Assembly: GCF_013283195.1 (NCBI RefSeq) | Contig: NZ_JABEKT010000002.1 | Coordinates: forward strand, 62,001-126,000 | Reading direction: 5' to 3' | Source: Ensifer adhaerens | GTDB lineage: Bacteria; Pseudomonadota; Alphaproteobacteria; Rhizobiales; Rhizobiaceae | DNA length: 64,000 nucleotides | Part shown: positions 17,735-26,800 of the stretch, in pieces | Numbering within the stretch: position 1 is the first letter of the stretch | Layout of the letters: each line of letters opens with the position of its first letter | Translations under genes and position numbers: made by a program | Notes under the pieces: model-generated | Databases searched by the model: none | Told to the model about the DNA's origin: nothing | What the model saw: the letters and a program-made list of their open reading frames with translations, nothing else

Positions 17735-18421
17735 ATGCCCGATACCATAACTTTTGCGGAGACAACGCTTCCGCCCCCACCTTCCGCCGCCTTCGCGACG
17801 GCCAAACCCTCGCCCAACCGGCAGCGCCTTGTCGGCGAGCATGCGACCCTGCTCTTCCAGGGCGGGCGAAACCGCCATCTTTACCGGGTCGTCGACGGCT
17901 GTGTCGCGCTGTCGCAACTGCTCGACGACGGACGCCGGCAGATCACCGACGTGCTTGGCCCCGGTCGCCTGTTCGGCTTCACCCATGACGGCCGCAACAT
18001 CGCCACCGCCGAAACACTGACCTTCGCGCGGATAGAGACGCTCGCCGGCGGTCAGGTCGAAGACGGCGACCACGGGCCCGATGTCGCTGCCGAACTGAAG
18101 GCGACGCTGCACCGGATGCAGGCCCACGCAACCCTGCTCGGCCGCAAGACCGCGACGGAAAAGGTTGCAACGGGGCTCATCGATCTTGCCGATCAATTCG
18201 CCTGGCGCGGCCGCGCCGCCAGCCGGAACCTGTTCAGCTTCAACCTCTATCTCTCGCGCGCCGATCTCGCCGATTGGCTGGGCCTGACGGTCGAGACCGT
18301 CAGCCGCTGTCTCAACCGCTTCAAGCGCGACGGCCTGATCGACTTCAACCACCCGAAGACGGTGCGCATCCTCGACGAACAGCAATTGCGGGCACTGGCT
18401 GGCCTTGCGCGCAGGGACTGA
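17735..18421 (+). CDS. Crp/Fnr-family transcriptional regulator (FixK/FnrN-like)
   Basis: The 228-residue protein has a cyclic-nucleotide-binding-like beta-roll (about 30-145, with F-Q-G-G-R-N-R-H-L-Y-R-V-V-D-G and G-P-G-R-L-F-G-F) and a winged helix (about 150-220). The recognition helix reads L-T-V-E-T-V-S-R-C-L-N-R-F, with the E-x-x-S-R pattern that recognises TTGA-type sites. N-terminal cysteines of oxygen-sensing FNR are absent, so it is closer to FixK. An anaerobox lies upstream of the preceding gene, a plausible target. A small membrane protein gene follows 76 bases downstream. Confidence 0.9.
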   Translation: MPDTITFAETTLPPPPSAAFATAKPSPNRQRLVGEHATLLFQGGRNRHLYRVVDGCVALSQLLDDGRRQITDVLGPGRLFGFTHDGRNIATAETLTFARIETLAGGQVEDGDHGPDVAAELKATLHRMQAHATLLGRKTATEKVATGLIDLADQFAWRGRAASRNLFSFNLYLSRADLADWLGLTVETVSRCLNRFKRDGLIDFNHPKTVRILDEQQLRALAGLARRD

Positions 18422-18497
18422 TCTCTCCGCACAAGGCCAGCCAACCCAACAGATCATGGTGGGCTCAGGACCCGCCCAGAAGAAAGGCTTGAAAACA

Positions 18498-18713
18498 ATG
18501 ATTGCGAAAATGGTCTATCACGTGCCGGTGTTCGGCTGGATGCTCAAGGAAGCGGTGCGGGGCTCCGGCACAGCCAAGGTGCTGTTTCTCGTCAACTGCG
18601 TGCTGATGTGGCTACTGGCGATCGTGACCTTCGGTTACCCCGCCATCATCATTCCCGCGCTCGCTATGGTGCTGGTGGTTTTCGTTCTCCTGATCCTGAT
18701 TACCACGGGCTAG
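18498..18713 (+). CDS. small membrane protein, two predicted helices
   Basis: A 71-residue product beginning M-I-A-K-M-V-Y-H-V-P-V-F-G-W. Residues about 29-46 and 49-69 are strongly hydrophobic, predicting a hairpin of two membrane helices with a short tail. The ATG at 18498 has AGAAAGG upstream; an in-frame start at 18405 inside the Crp gene is unlikely. It probably shares a transcript with the Crp/Fnr gene. I do not recognise a family, and the function is unknown. Confidence 0.65.
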   Translation: MIAKMVYHVPVFGWMLKEAVRGSGTAKVLFLVNCVLMWLLAIVTFGYPAIIIPALAMVLVVFVLLILITTG

Positions 18714-18727
18714 CCGGCACGGGTCGC

Positions 18728-19192
18728 TCAGAAGTCGAGGGCGGCGTTGTCGACGACTTCCTTCATGACGAAAAACGTCCTCGTCTGGCGGACACCCGGC
18801 AGCGCGATCAACTGCGTTCCGTGGATGCGGTTGAAGTCGGCCATGTCGCCGACGCGGATTTTCAGGAAGTAGTCGAAGTCACCGGCGACGAGGTGGCAGT
18901 CGAGGATGAACTTCAGCTTTTCGACCGCCTTTTCGAAATCGCGAAAACTCTCGGGCGTCGACCGGTCGAGCACCACGCCGACCATGACCAGCGCGCCGCG
19001 ATCGACCTTCTGCGGCGCCACCAGTGCGCGGACGTTTGTGATGTAGCCTTCCTCGAACAGCCTCTGCGTCCGGCGGTGGCAGGTCGCGGCGCTGACATCG
19101 ACCATCTGTGCCAGTTCGGCATTGGTCAGCCGGCCATTCTTCTGCAAGAGGCGCAGCATCTTAAGATCGATACGATCGAGTTCACCCTGCAT
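18728..19192 (-). CDS. acdR: Lrp/AsnC-family regulator of ACC deaminase
   Basis: The 154-residue product has an AsnC-type N-terminal helix-turn-helix (L-D-R-I-D-L-K-M-L-R-L-L-Q and N-A-E-L-A-Q-M-V-D-V-S-A-A-T-C-H-R-R) and a C-terminal RAM effector domain with H-L-V-A-G-D-F-D-Y-F-L-K. It is divergent from acdS, separated by 159 bases, which is the described acdR-acdS arrangement in which the Lrp-type protein activates acdS in response to ACC. The symbol rests mainly on this context. It converges on the small membrane protein gene 14 bases away. Confidence 0.88.
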   Translation of the reverse strand: MQGELDRIDLKMLRLLQKNGRLTNAELAQMVDVSAATCHRRTQRLFEEGYITNVRALVAPQKVDRGALVMVGVVLDRSTPESFRDFEKAVEKLKFILDCHLVAGDFDYFLKIRVGDMADFNRIHGTQLIALPGVRQTRTFFVMKEVVDNAALDF

Positions 19193-19351
19193 GGAAGAAT
19201 CTTCCTTATTTCATGCCAAAGCCGGAAGTAACGTATTATCAAGCGCAGCCAGTTCGGAGAACTGCGAAATTTGAACGGCGCATTAGAGAGCACCTTTCAC
19301 TTGAGCAGTGGTAGCGTTTCCTAGCTTTCAACACAAAAGGAAGGGAACGCC

Positions 19352-20365
19352 ATGCTGGAAAAATTCGAACGCTACCCGCTGACCTTCGGGCCGACGCATA
19401 TCGAGAAGCTCGACCGGCTCTCTGGCCATCTGGGCGGCAAGGTCGAGATCTACGCCAAGCGGGACGATTGCAATTCGGGCCTTGCCTATGGCGGCAACAA
19501 GCTGCGCAAGCTGGAATACATCATTCCCGACGCGCTTCGCTCCGGCGCCGATACGCTGGTGTCCATCGGCGGCGTGCAATCCAACCACACCCGCATGGTC
19601 GCCGCCGTTGCAGCCAAAATCGGCTTCAAGTGCCGGCTGGTGCAGGAGAGCTGGGTACCCCACGAGGACGCCGTCTACGACCGCGTCGGCAACATCATGC
19701 TCAGCCGCATCATGGGCGCAGACGTGCAGATGGTCGACGAAGGCTTCGACATCGGCATTCGCCAAAGCTGGGAGGCTGCGATCGAGGACGTCGAGGCGCG
19801 TGGCGGCAAGCCCTATGCCATCCCTGCCGGCGCCTCCGTGCACAAGTATGGCGGGCTCGGCTATGTCGGCTTTGCCGAGGAGGTGCGGGCGCAGGAAGAA
19901 GAACTCGGATTCAAGTTCGACTATATCGTCGTGTGCACGGTTACCGGCTCGACCCATGCCGGCATGCTGGTCGGCTTTGCCAGGGACGGCCGCCAGCGGC
20001 GGGTCATCGGCATCGACGCTTCCTTCACGCCGGCGCAAACGAAGGCGCAGGTGCTCGACATCGCGCGCAAAACCGCCGACCTCGTCGAACTCGGCACCGA
20101 TCTGACAGAAGAGGACGTGGTGCTGATCGAGGATTATGCCTATCCCGTCTATGGCGTCCCCTCCGACGAGACCAAGGCGGCCATCCGCCTTTGCGCCCGC
20201 CTCGAAGGCATGATCACCGACCCCGTCTACGAAGGCAAGTCGATGCAGGGCATGATCGATCTGGTGCGAAAGGGTTACTTCCCCGAGGGATCAAAGGTAC
20301 TCTACGCCCATCTCGGCGGCGCCCCGGCACTCAACGGCTATGGCTACACCTTCCGCAATGGCTGA
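19352..20365 (+). CDS. acdS: 1-aminocyclopropane-1-carboxylate (ACC) deaminase
   Basis: This 337-residue PLP enzyme cleaves ACC, the plant ethylene precursor, to 2-oxobutyrate and ammonia. All residues separating true ACC deaminases from D-cysteine desulfhydrases are present, shifted by one from Pseudomonas numbering: PLP Lys50 (G-G-N-K-L-R-K), Ser77, Tyr267, Glu294 and Leu321. AAGGAAGGG precedes the ATG. The enzyme is cytosolic; bacteria with it can lower ethylene in roots or nodules and use ACC as nitrogen. The divergent acdR is its likely regulator. A GC-rich hairpin follows at 20395. Confidence 0.96.
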   Translation: MLEKFERYPLTFGPTHIEKLDRLSGHLGGKVEIYAKRDDCNSGLAYGGNKLRKLEYIIPDALRSGADTLVSIGGVQSNHTRMVAAVAAKIGFKCRLVQESWVPHEDAVYDRVGNIMLSRIMGADVQMVDEGFDIGIRQSWEAAIEDVEARGGKPYAIPAGASVHKYGGLGYVGFAEEVRAQEEELGFKFDYIVVCTVTGSTHAGMLVGFARDGRQRRVIGIDASFTPAQTKAQVLDIARKTADLVELGTDLTEEDVVLIEDYAYPVYGVPSDETKAAIRLCARLEGMITDPVYEGKSMQGMIDLVRKGYFPEGSKVLYAHLGGAPALNGYGYTFRNG

Positions 20366-20394
20366 CGTTTCCGGCCATTGAACCTGTCGACGAG

Positions 20395-20418
20395 CCACGG
20401 CCGGATGACCGGCCGTGG
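20395..20418 (+). terminator. hairpin downstream of acdS
   Basis: CCACGGCCGG and CCGGCCGTGG form a perfect 10-bp stem with an ATGA loop, 29 bases after the acdS stop and before the converging racemase gene. It lacks a U-tract but is positioned to end transcription from either side. Confidence 0.55.
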
Positions 20419-20467
20419 CAACCCCTGCTCTCGGAGCAGCGCACAGTGGCCGCCGTTTTCGCCGGCC

Positions 20468-21160
20468 TCAGGCGAGCGCGAGATCAACTGCCGCAAGCGC
20501 GTGAAGCTCGGTGGTATCGAAGACCGGAACCGGGCTGTCGCCTTGAGAGATCAGCAGCATGATCTCTGTGCAGCCCATGATGATCGCCTGGGCGCCGCGG
20601 TCCACAAGCCGCTGAATGACCTGCCTGTAGGCGTCCCGCGACGCATCCTCGACACGGCCAACCACCAACTCCTTGTAGATGATGTCGTGCACGGTCTTCC
20701 GATCCGCCTCGTCGGGGACGATTACATCCAGCCCATGCCGTTCGATCAGCCGCCCCTTGTAGAAATCCTGCTCCATCGTGAAGGCCGTGCCCAAGAGGCC
20801 AACGCGGCTGAGGCCGAGCGCCTTGATCTTCTCCGCCGTCGGATCGGCAATATGCAAGAGCGGAATGCCGACTGCAGCCGACACCGCATCGGCCATCCGG
20901 TGCATGGTGTTGGTACAGATCACCAGAAAATCCGCACCGCCGGCCTCGAGGCGCCGGGCCGCGGCGGTCATTTCCCCTGTCAGGGCCGACCAGTCGCCAA
21001 TATGCTGCAACCGCTCGATCTCGCCGAAATCCATCGACCACATCAGGCTCTTGGCCGAGTGCACGCCGCCAAGGCGCGCGCGCACTTCCTGGTTCACGAT
21101 CCGGTAGTATTGGGCAGAGCTTTCCCAGCTCATGCCGCCGATCAGTCCCATGACCTTCAA
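20468..21160 (-). CDS. aspartate/glutamate racemase family protein
   Basis: The 230-residue product begins L-K-V-M-G-L-I-G-G-M-S-W-E-S-S (initiator TTG read as Met) and carries both cysteine motifs of the cofactor-independent racemase fold: V-I-C-T-N-T-M-H near the middle and M-G-C-T-E-I near the C-terminus. The YgeA-type members racemise aspartate or other amino acids by a two-base cysteine mechanism. The TTG at 21160 is preferred because AGGAGG lies ten bases upstream; ATG at 21151 is the alternative. An in-frame extension to 21361 lacks homology. It converges on acdS; a link to D-amino-acid use is only speculation. Confidence 0.88.
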   Translation of the reverse strand: MKVMGLIGGMSWESSAQYYRIVNQEVRARLGGVHSAKSLMWSMDFGEIERLQHIGDWSALTGEMTAAARRLEAGGADFLVICTNTMHRMADAVSAAVGIPLLHIADPTAEKIKALGLSRVGLLGTAFTMEQDFYKGRLIERHGLDVIVPDEADRKTVHDIIYKELVVGRVEDASRDAYRQVIQRLVDRGAQAIIMGCTEIMLLISQGDSPVPVFDTTELHALAAVDLALA

Positions 21161-21245
21161 CGCGTTTATCCCTCCTGATTGCGAGCAGACGTCAAGCTCG
21201 GCGTGCCCGAATTTCTGCCACATCCCGCGACGCACAAGCAACATA

Positions 21246-21953
21246 CTAACGGATCTCGTGCCAGACCTCCGCCCCGCAACGGGGACACGGCGGCACGGCC
21301 TCTCCCGCCGAAAACGCGAGGACCTCGGCGCACTGCACACAGGCAAGACGGCGTTTCTCACCGACCGTGGCGCCCGATCGAAACTCCATCGGCTTGCTGA
21401 CGTCCCAGGGCGGCTCGATCACCAGCCCCGGCCTCGCCGGCGGATCGTCGAACGTGAAGACCGACAGCAACCCGTTGGTTTCGAAATAGGCGGCCCGCAC
21501 CTGTCCCAGATGCCGCACCTGCTTGAGACGGAGCTGTTCGAACAGCTCATCGTGACCGACGTTCAGCTGCTTCAGCGCCTTCCACAGGATGCCGCCATCA
21601 CGCACCACCTCGACGCTGATACCCTCGATCACGTCCTCAAGCTTGCGATTGCGAGCGACGATGTAACTCAACGATTTGTCGAGCAGCACGACCACGGTGA
21701 TGACGGCCATGCAGTGGATCAGCGGGACGTCGGGATAGAACATCGCATCGCCGACGGCCGAACCGAGCGCGATCACCAGCAAGAATTCCACCAAGGACAG
21801 CTGGCCGATCGACCGGCTGCCGATCCAACGGATCAGGAACAGCGTGTAGGCGTAGATGATCACCGTCCTCAGCGCGATTTCGAGCAGGAAAAGCGGCGGT
21901 TCGTCTCCGATCAGCATCCGGCCGAGATCGAAAGCCACGACGGGCTCGTTCAT
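21246..21953 (-). CDS. DUF421 (YetF-like) membrane protein with C-terminal zinc ribbon
   Basis: The 235-residue protein has three N-terminal membrane helices (about 22-100) followed by the DUF421 soluble domain, with R-W-I-G-S-R-S-I-G-Q-L-S-L-V-E-F and the E-D-V-I-E-G signature region. Unusually, it continues past the domain into a C-terminal pair of cysteine pairs (C-V-Q-C and C-P-R-C), a likely rubredoxin-like zinc ribbon. The ATG at 21953 is preferred over GTG at 21962 because GGAGGA lies nine bases upstream. DUF421 proteins in Bacillus relate to spore or cell-envelope physiology; the role here is unknown. It is divergent from a csbD gene. Confidence 0.85.
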   Translation of the reverse strand: MNEPVVAFDLGRMLIGDEPPLFLLEIALRTVIIYAYTLFLIRWIGSRSIGQLSLVEFLLVIALGSAVGDAMFYPDVPLIHCMAVITVVVLLDKSLSYIVARNRKLEDVIEGISVEVVRDGGILWKALKQLNVGHDELFEQLRLKQVRHLGQVRAAYFETNGLLSVFTFDDPPARPGLVIEPPWDVSKPMEFRSGATVGEKRRLACVQCAEVLAFSAGEAVPPCPRCGAEVWHEIR

Positions 21954-22095
21954 GATGAGCACTCCTCCAGAAAGCGCCGCCGGGTTCGGGCGGCGGCTCG
22001 CTGCTTATCTGTGGCGATCGAGCGGAAAGACGAGAGGAGGGCCGCACGCCGACCAAAACGATCCGCCGTGCATGCCAACTTTTTGCAGCGTTGAA

Positions 22096-22120
22096 TGAAC
22101 CAAAGCCGATGCGAGGCGTT
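22096..22120 (+). promoter_or_regulatory. EcfG/RpoE2-type promoter upstream of csbD
   Basis: TGAAC (22096-22100), 16 bases, then CGTT (22117-22120): one mismatch from GGAAC-N16/17-CGTT. It is about 40 bases upstream of the csbD ATG. CsbD homologues belong to general-stress regulons, which supports the call. Confidence 0.55.
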
Positions 22121-22158
22121 TGTCTACCAGTGCAACCACAACGTCAGGAGATCCACAG

Positions 22159-22359
22159 ATGGATTGGAATCGTGTTGAAGGCAACTGGAAGCAGTTCAAG
22201 GGCAAGGTCAAGGAACAGTGGGGCAAACTCACCGATGACGACCTCGACCAGATTGCCGGCAAGCGGGATCAGCTGGAAGGCAAGATCCAGGAACGCTACG
22301 GCATCGAAAAGGACCGCGCTCGCCGCGACATCGACGATTGGTACGGCCGCCAGCACTAA
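22159..22359 (+). CDS. CsbD family stress protein
   Basis: A 66-residue hydrophilic protein with the CsbD/UPF0337 pattern M-D-W-N-R-V-E-G-N-W-K-Q-F-K-G-K, V-K-E-Q-W-G-K-L-T-D-D-D and Q-L-E-G-K-I-Q-E-R-Y-G. Homologues are abundant in stressed or stationary-phase bacteria; no biochemical activity is established. AGGAG sits nine bases before the ATG. An EcfG-type promoter is upstream and a strong intrinsic terminator follows, so it is a single-gene transcript. Confidence 0.93.
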   Translation: MDWNRVEGNWKQFKGKVKEQWGKLTDDDLDQIAGKRDQLEGKIQERYGIEKDRARRDIDDWYGRQH

Positions 22360-22378
22360 CGGTCAAATGGCTCGAAAA

Positions 22379-22401
22379 CCCCGCTCCGGCGGGGTTTTTT
22401 T
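22379..22401 (+). terminator. intrinsic terminator of csbD
   Basis: CCCCGC and GCGGGG pair around a TCCG loop and are followed by seven T residues, a canonical rho-independent terminator 20 bases after the csbD stop. Confidence 0.93.
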
Positions 22402-22409
22402 GGCGTGGT

Positions 22410-22434
22410 GGAACTTTATGCACCGCGGGGCGTT
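22410..22434 (+). promoter_or_regulatory. EcfG/RpoE2-type promoter (perfect match)
   Basis: GGAAC (22410-22414), 16 bases, CGTT (22431-22434): an exact match to the alphaproteobacterial general-stress promoter GGAAC-N16/17-CGTT. It is 38 bases before the small ORF at 22472, right after the csbD terminator. Confidence 0.75.
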
Positions 22435-22471
22435 GTTGCCAGGCTCAGAACCAAGGGAGACGTCGATAACG

Positions 22472-22669
22472 ATGGCAAGATCCGTGCAAGACAAGAGACC
22501 GGCAGAACAAAGAGATGTCGTCTACGGCTGGAGCAACATCTACGATCTGGCCGAATTCATCCGCGCCCATGATCTGCCGCCGCTTGAAGCGCGGCCCCTG
22601 TTTCAGCAGTACGGCCCCTCGCGACAGGCCCTCGATGCCGCCGTAAAAGCACGCAATAGTTGCATTTGA
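22472..22669 (+). CDS. 65-residue orphan protein under an EcfG-type promoter
   Basis: The product begins M-A-R-S-V-Q-D-K-R-P and contains Y-G-W-S-N-I-Y-D-L-A-E-F-I and L-F-Q-Q-Y-G-P-S-R-Q-A-L-D-A-A. It is a small, hydrophilic, probably helical protein with no signal peptide. AAGGGAGA precedes the ATG at 22472. The perfect EcfG promoter upstream and the short gap (41 bases) to the metallopeptidase gene suggest a stress-induced two-gene unit. I do not recognise the family. Confidence 0.7.
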   Translation: MARSVQDKRPAEQRDVVYGWSNIYDLAEFIRAHDLPPLEARPLFQQYGPSRQALDAAVKARNSCI

Positions 22670-22710
22670 TACACGACTTCGAAGCTCGGAAAATCCGTGA
22701 GGAGAAAAAG

Positions 22711-23781
22711 ATGCGGCTCTTCGAGTGCGGCGTCTGCGACCAGACGATCCACTTTGAAAACCGCAGCTGCGTACGCTGCGGGGCTCAACTGGGGTTCGAT
22801 CCCGTTGGGGTCGGGATGTGCGCCCTCGTGCCACTCGACAACGGGCTTTTCCAGATCCATGGCAACGCGTCGCGAACTTTTCGTTTCTGCGACAATGCCG
22901 CCATCGATGTCTGCCATTGGCTGGTGCCGGCCGATCAGTCCGAGCGCTACTGCGTTGCCTGCCGGCACAATACGATTGTACCGATGAGCGACGACGACGG
23001 TCTGGAGCGCTGGCGCAGGATAGGCGTGGCGCAGCGTCATCTGTTTTACTCGCTCCTGCGCTGGGGCCTGCCGCATCCGACGCGAAAGCAAGATCCCGAA
23101 GGCGGACTTGCGTTCGAATTCCTCGCCGACACCGTCGATGCGAACGGCAATGTCATTCCGGCGATGACCGGTCACGAAAACGGACTGATCAGCCTGCGAG
23201 CCTCCGAGGCTGACGACGTGGTGCGGGAAGGTGTGCGCGTTTCCATGAACGAGCCCTATCGCTCGCTGCTCGGTCATTTTCGCCATGAGATCGGTCATTT
23301 CTATTGGCAGCAACTGATCGTCGACGAGCCGACGAGATCCGCGGCCCGGGCGCTGTTCGGCGATGAAAGCGAGGACTATGGGGCGGCACTGGACCGCCAT
23401 TATGAACAGGGGCCGCCCGAGGACTGGCAGGAGCGGTTTATCAGTCCCTATGCGAGCGCCCATCCAGCGGAGGATTTCGCCGAGTGCTTCGCGCATCTCT
23501 TTCATATCGTCGACACGCTGGAGACCGGTCACGCCTTCGGCATCAATCTCGACCCGGAGGGGCACGAAGCGCTTGACGCGGACATCGATTTCGATCCCTA
23601 TCGTGCGTCAAACGCTGATGCGCTTGTCGACGCGTGGGTGCCGCTCAGCGTCGCGCTGAACGCCCTGCAGAGGTCGATGGGACAACCTGACAGCTATCCC
23701 TTCGTCCTGTCCCAGCCGGTGATCGAAAAGCTGGATTTCATCAACCGGCTGATCCGCGATGCAGCAAAGCAGACGCATTGA
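22711..23781 (+). CDS. putative zinc-binding metallopeptidase with N-terminal zinc ribbon
   Basis: The 356-residue cytosolic protein starts with a zinc-ribbon-like segment (C-x2-C and C-x2-C at about 6-31, another C-x2-C near 89-92). A peptidase core carries H192-E193-x2-H196 (H-E-I-G-H-F) and a downstream A-E-D-F-A-E-C-F-A-H that can supply the third ligand. This matches the family annotated as putative zinc-binding metallopeptidase (Peptidase_Mx type). The ATG at 22711 has GGAGAAAAAG upstream. It is probably transcribed with the small gene at 22472 from the EcfG-type promoter. Substrate unknown. Confidence 0.85.
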   Translation: MRLFECGVCDQTIHFENRSCVRCGAQLGFDPVGVGMCALVPLDNGLFQIHGNASRTFRFCDNAAIDVCHWLVPADQSERYCVACRHNTIVPMSDDDGLERWRRIGVAQRHLFYSLLRWGLPHPTRKQDPEGGLAFEFLADTVDANGNVIPAMTGHENGLISLRASEADDVVREGVRVSMNEPYRSLLGHFRHEIGHFYWQQLIVDEPTRSAARALFGDESEDYGAALDRHYEQGPPEDWQERFISPYASAHPAEDFAECFAHLFHIVDTLETGHAFGINLDPEGHEALDADIDFDPYRASNADALVDAWVPLSVALNALQRSMGQPDSYPFVLSQPVIEKLDFINRLIRDAAKQTH

Positions 23782-23837
23782 AGACGTCGGCAGAGGATGC
23801 AGCCCGCCATCCGCGCCTCCCGGCATGGCCGGCCGGC

Positions 23838-23863
23838 GGAACAAAATCGCATCGTGCCGCGTT
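23838..23863 (+). promoter_or_regulatory. EcfG/RpoE2-type promoter upstream of HWE kinase gene
   Basis: GGAAC (23838-23842), 17 bases, CGTT (23860-23863): an exact match to the consensus. It is 33 bases before the kinase ATG. Confidence 0.72.
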
Positions 23864-23896
23864 GCCCTGCGTTAGCAAGCGCTTGCGGAGGGAAAT

Positions 23897-26800
23897 ATGA
23901 GCGGCGCAGAAGCATTGGCGGCAGCGCTGGCGGGAGCGGTCGGGTCGCAGACGATCGAATCCAGGGCGGTTCTCGACAACCTTCCCATCGCGGTCTACAC
24001 CACGGACGCCGCCGGGGTCGTCACCTATTTCAATCACGCAGCGGCGGAATTGGCCGGACGCGAACCTATCCTTCATGCCGACCGCTGGTGCATCTGCTGG
24101 CGCCTGCACCGGCCCGACGGTACGACGCTGCCGACGGACCAATGCCCGATGGCTGAGGCATTGCGCAGCAAAAAGGCGGTTCGGGGCGAAGAACTGCTCG
24201 TCGCTCGGCCCGACGGCGCAATGGTGCCGGTGCTTCCCTATCCGACACCGATCTTCGATGCCGACGGCGAGATGATCGGCGCGGTCAACGTCCTCATCGA
24301 TATCGGCAAGCGAAAGACAGCGGAGCTCGAACTGCGGGCAAAAACTGACCGTATCGAGGCCCTCGCTCGCATCGCCCGGCTCCTGGCGGGCGACTTCAAT
24401 GTCGAGCACATCGTCCAGACCGTGACCGACAGCGCCACAGAACTCACGGGCGCAAAATTCGGCGCCTTCTTCTACAACGTCCTCGACGAAAGCGGCGAAC
24501 ACTTTCAGCTCTTCACCCTCTCCGGTGCTCCGCGCGAAGCGTTCGAAAAATTCGGCCTTCCCCGCAACACCGCAGTGTTCTCGCCGACCTTCAATGGCGA
24601 ACGGGTCGTGCGCAGCGACGATATCCGCAAGGACCCGCGCTACGGCTTGAGCGAACCGCCTTTCGGCATGCCCAGGGGACACCTGCCCGTCGTCAGCTAT
24701 CTCGCGGTTCCGGTGATTGCCCGCTCCGGCGCAGTGCTCGGCGGGTTGTTCTTCGGCCATGACGCAGCCGGGGTGTTCACCGCCGAATCCGAGGAGACGG
24801 TGGTTGCCATCGCTGCGCATGCGGCCATCGCCATAGACAACGCCAATCTCCTGGCCGACAGCCAGAAGCAATCCGAGAGTCGCCGGATCGCCGAGCTGTC
24901 GGCGCGCCATCTCGCGTCCATCGTCGAATCCTCCGATGACGCCATCGTCAGCAAGGATCTGAACGGCATCGTCACCAGCTGGAACAGGGGTGCCCAAGCG
25001 CTGTTTGGCTATAGCGTACAGGAGATGGTGGGAACATCGATCCTGCGGCTCATTCCAAAGGGCCATGAGGAAGAGGAGGTGGACATTCTCGGCCGGATCC
25101 GCAGAGGCGAGCGCGTCGATCACTACGAGACCAAGAGGCAACGCAAGGATGGCACGCTCCTCGACATCTCGCTGACGATATCGCCGATCCTCGATAATGA
25201 TGGCCGCATCGTCGGCGCTTCGAAGATCGCCCGCGATATCACGGAGCGCAAGGCTTCCGAGCAGGCCCTCGCCGAGCGCTTGCGCGAGCAGGCCGCCCTT
25301 TATCAGTTCACCGAGCGGGTACATCGGGCCCGCTCGATCGCCACGGTCTATGAGGCGGCGCTCGATGCCATTCAATCGGCGCTGCGCTGCAGCCGGGCCT
25401 CCATCCTGCTCATCGACGCAACCGGTACCATGCGTTTTGTCGCTTCCCGCGGGCTTTCGGAGAGCTATCGCCTCGCCGTCGACGGCCACACGCCATGGAG
25501 CGCGGAGGTGCAGGACCCCAACCCCATCTTTATCGAAGACGTCGAATTGGCCGAGCTTGAAGACGACCTGCGCAAGGCTGTTCAGACCGAAGGCATCGGG
25601 TCGCTCGGCTTCATCCCGCTGGTTTCGGTCGGCCGACTGATCGGCAAGTTCATGACATATTACGACACGGCACATCATTTCGCCGGTTCGGAAATCGATC
25701 TCGCCTTGACCATCGCCCGCCAACTGAGCTTCAGCGTGCAGCGCATCCGCTCCGAAGAGGCAAGGCGGCAGGCCGAAGATCTGTTGCGGCACAACGAGGC
25801 AAAGGAACGTGCCAGGGCGACGGAGGTGACGGCGTTGATGGAAGCGGTACCCGCGCCGATCTGGATTGCAAGGACGCCAGATTGCCGCGTCATCAGCGGC
25901 AACAGAAGTTCGTTCGAACTGCTCAGGCTGCCGCCGGACAGCAACCCTTCGCTCTCGGCACCGAGCAGCGAAAGGCCCGTGCACTTCAAGGTCTATTCGC
26001 AGGACAGGCTGCTTTCCGCCGACGAATTGCCGGTCCAGCGCGCGGCGCGCGGCGAGGAAGTGCGCAGCTTCGAGCAGGAGATCCGTTTCGACGACGGCAC
26101 GTCCCGCCACCTGCTGGGCAACGCCACACCTCTGATCGACGCGCTCGGAATCCCGCAAGGCGCCGTTGCCGCCTTCGTCGACATCACAGAACGCAAGGAA
26201 TCGGAACAGGCGATGCGCGATGGCGAACGGCGACTGCAGATGGCGCTTGAGGCCGGGCGCATGGGCGCATGGGAATGGAACTTCGACACCGGCAAGGTGA
26301 TCTGGTCGCCGGGTCTGGAAGTGCTTCACGGCCTGGAACCGGGCAGCTTCGGCGGCACGCTCGACGACTTCAAGGCGGACATCCACCCCGACGATCTTGC
26401 CATGGTCGAACTGGAGATCCAGGCCGCAATAGACAAGCGCGAGGACTACCACACATCCTACCGCATCCGCCGCCCCGATGGTTCCATTCGCTGGCTGGAA
26501 GCGTTCGGGCGTTTTCTGCAAGGCGCTGGCTCGTCATCGCTCCGCCTCACGGGCGTCTGCATGGACATCACCGAACGCAAGGACGCAGAGGCACAGCGCA
26601 ACCTGCTGGTCGCCGAGCTCAGTCACCGCGTCAAGAACACGCTTGCGACTGTCACCTCGATCGCACGGCAATCCTTCGCCATGACCCCCGATCGCAAGGA
26701 CGCCGAGCAATCCTTCCACGCCCGCATCCGGGCTCTTGCGCAAACCCATACCCGCCTGGCGGAGACCACCTGGACCGGCGTTTCGCTGGAAACGATCCTT

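Noticed and set aside
23741-26521. Long minus-strand frame opposite the HWE kinase
   Set aside because: The forward strand encodes clear PAS, GAF and kinase motifs with an overlapping partner gene; the reverse translation has none.
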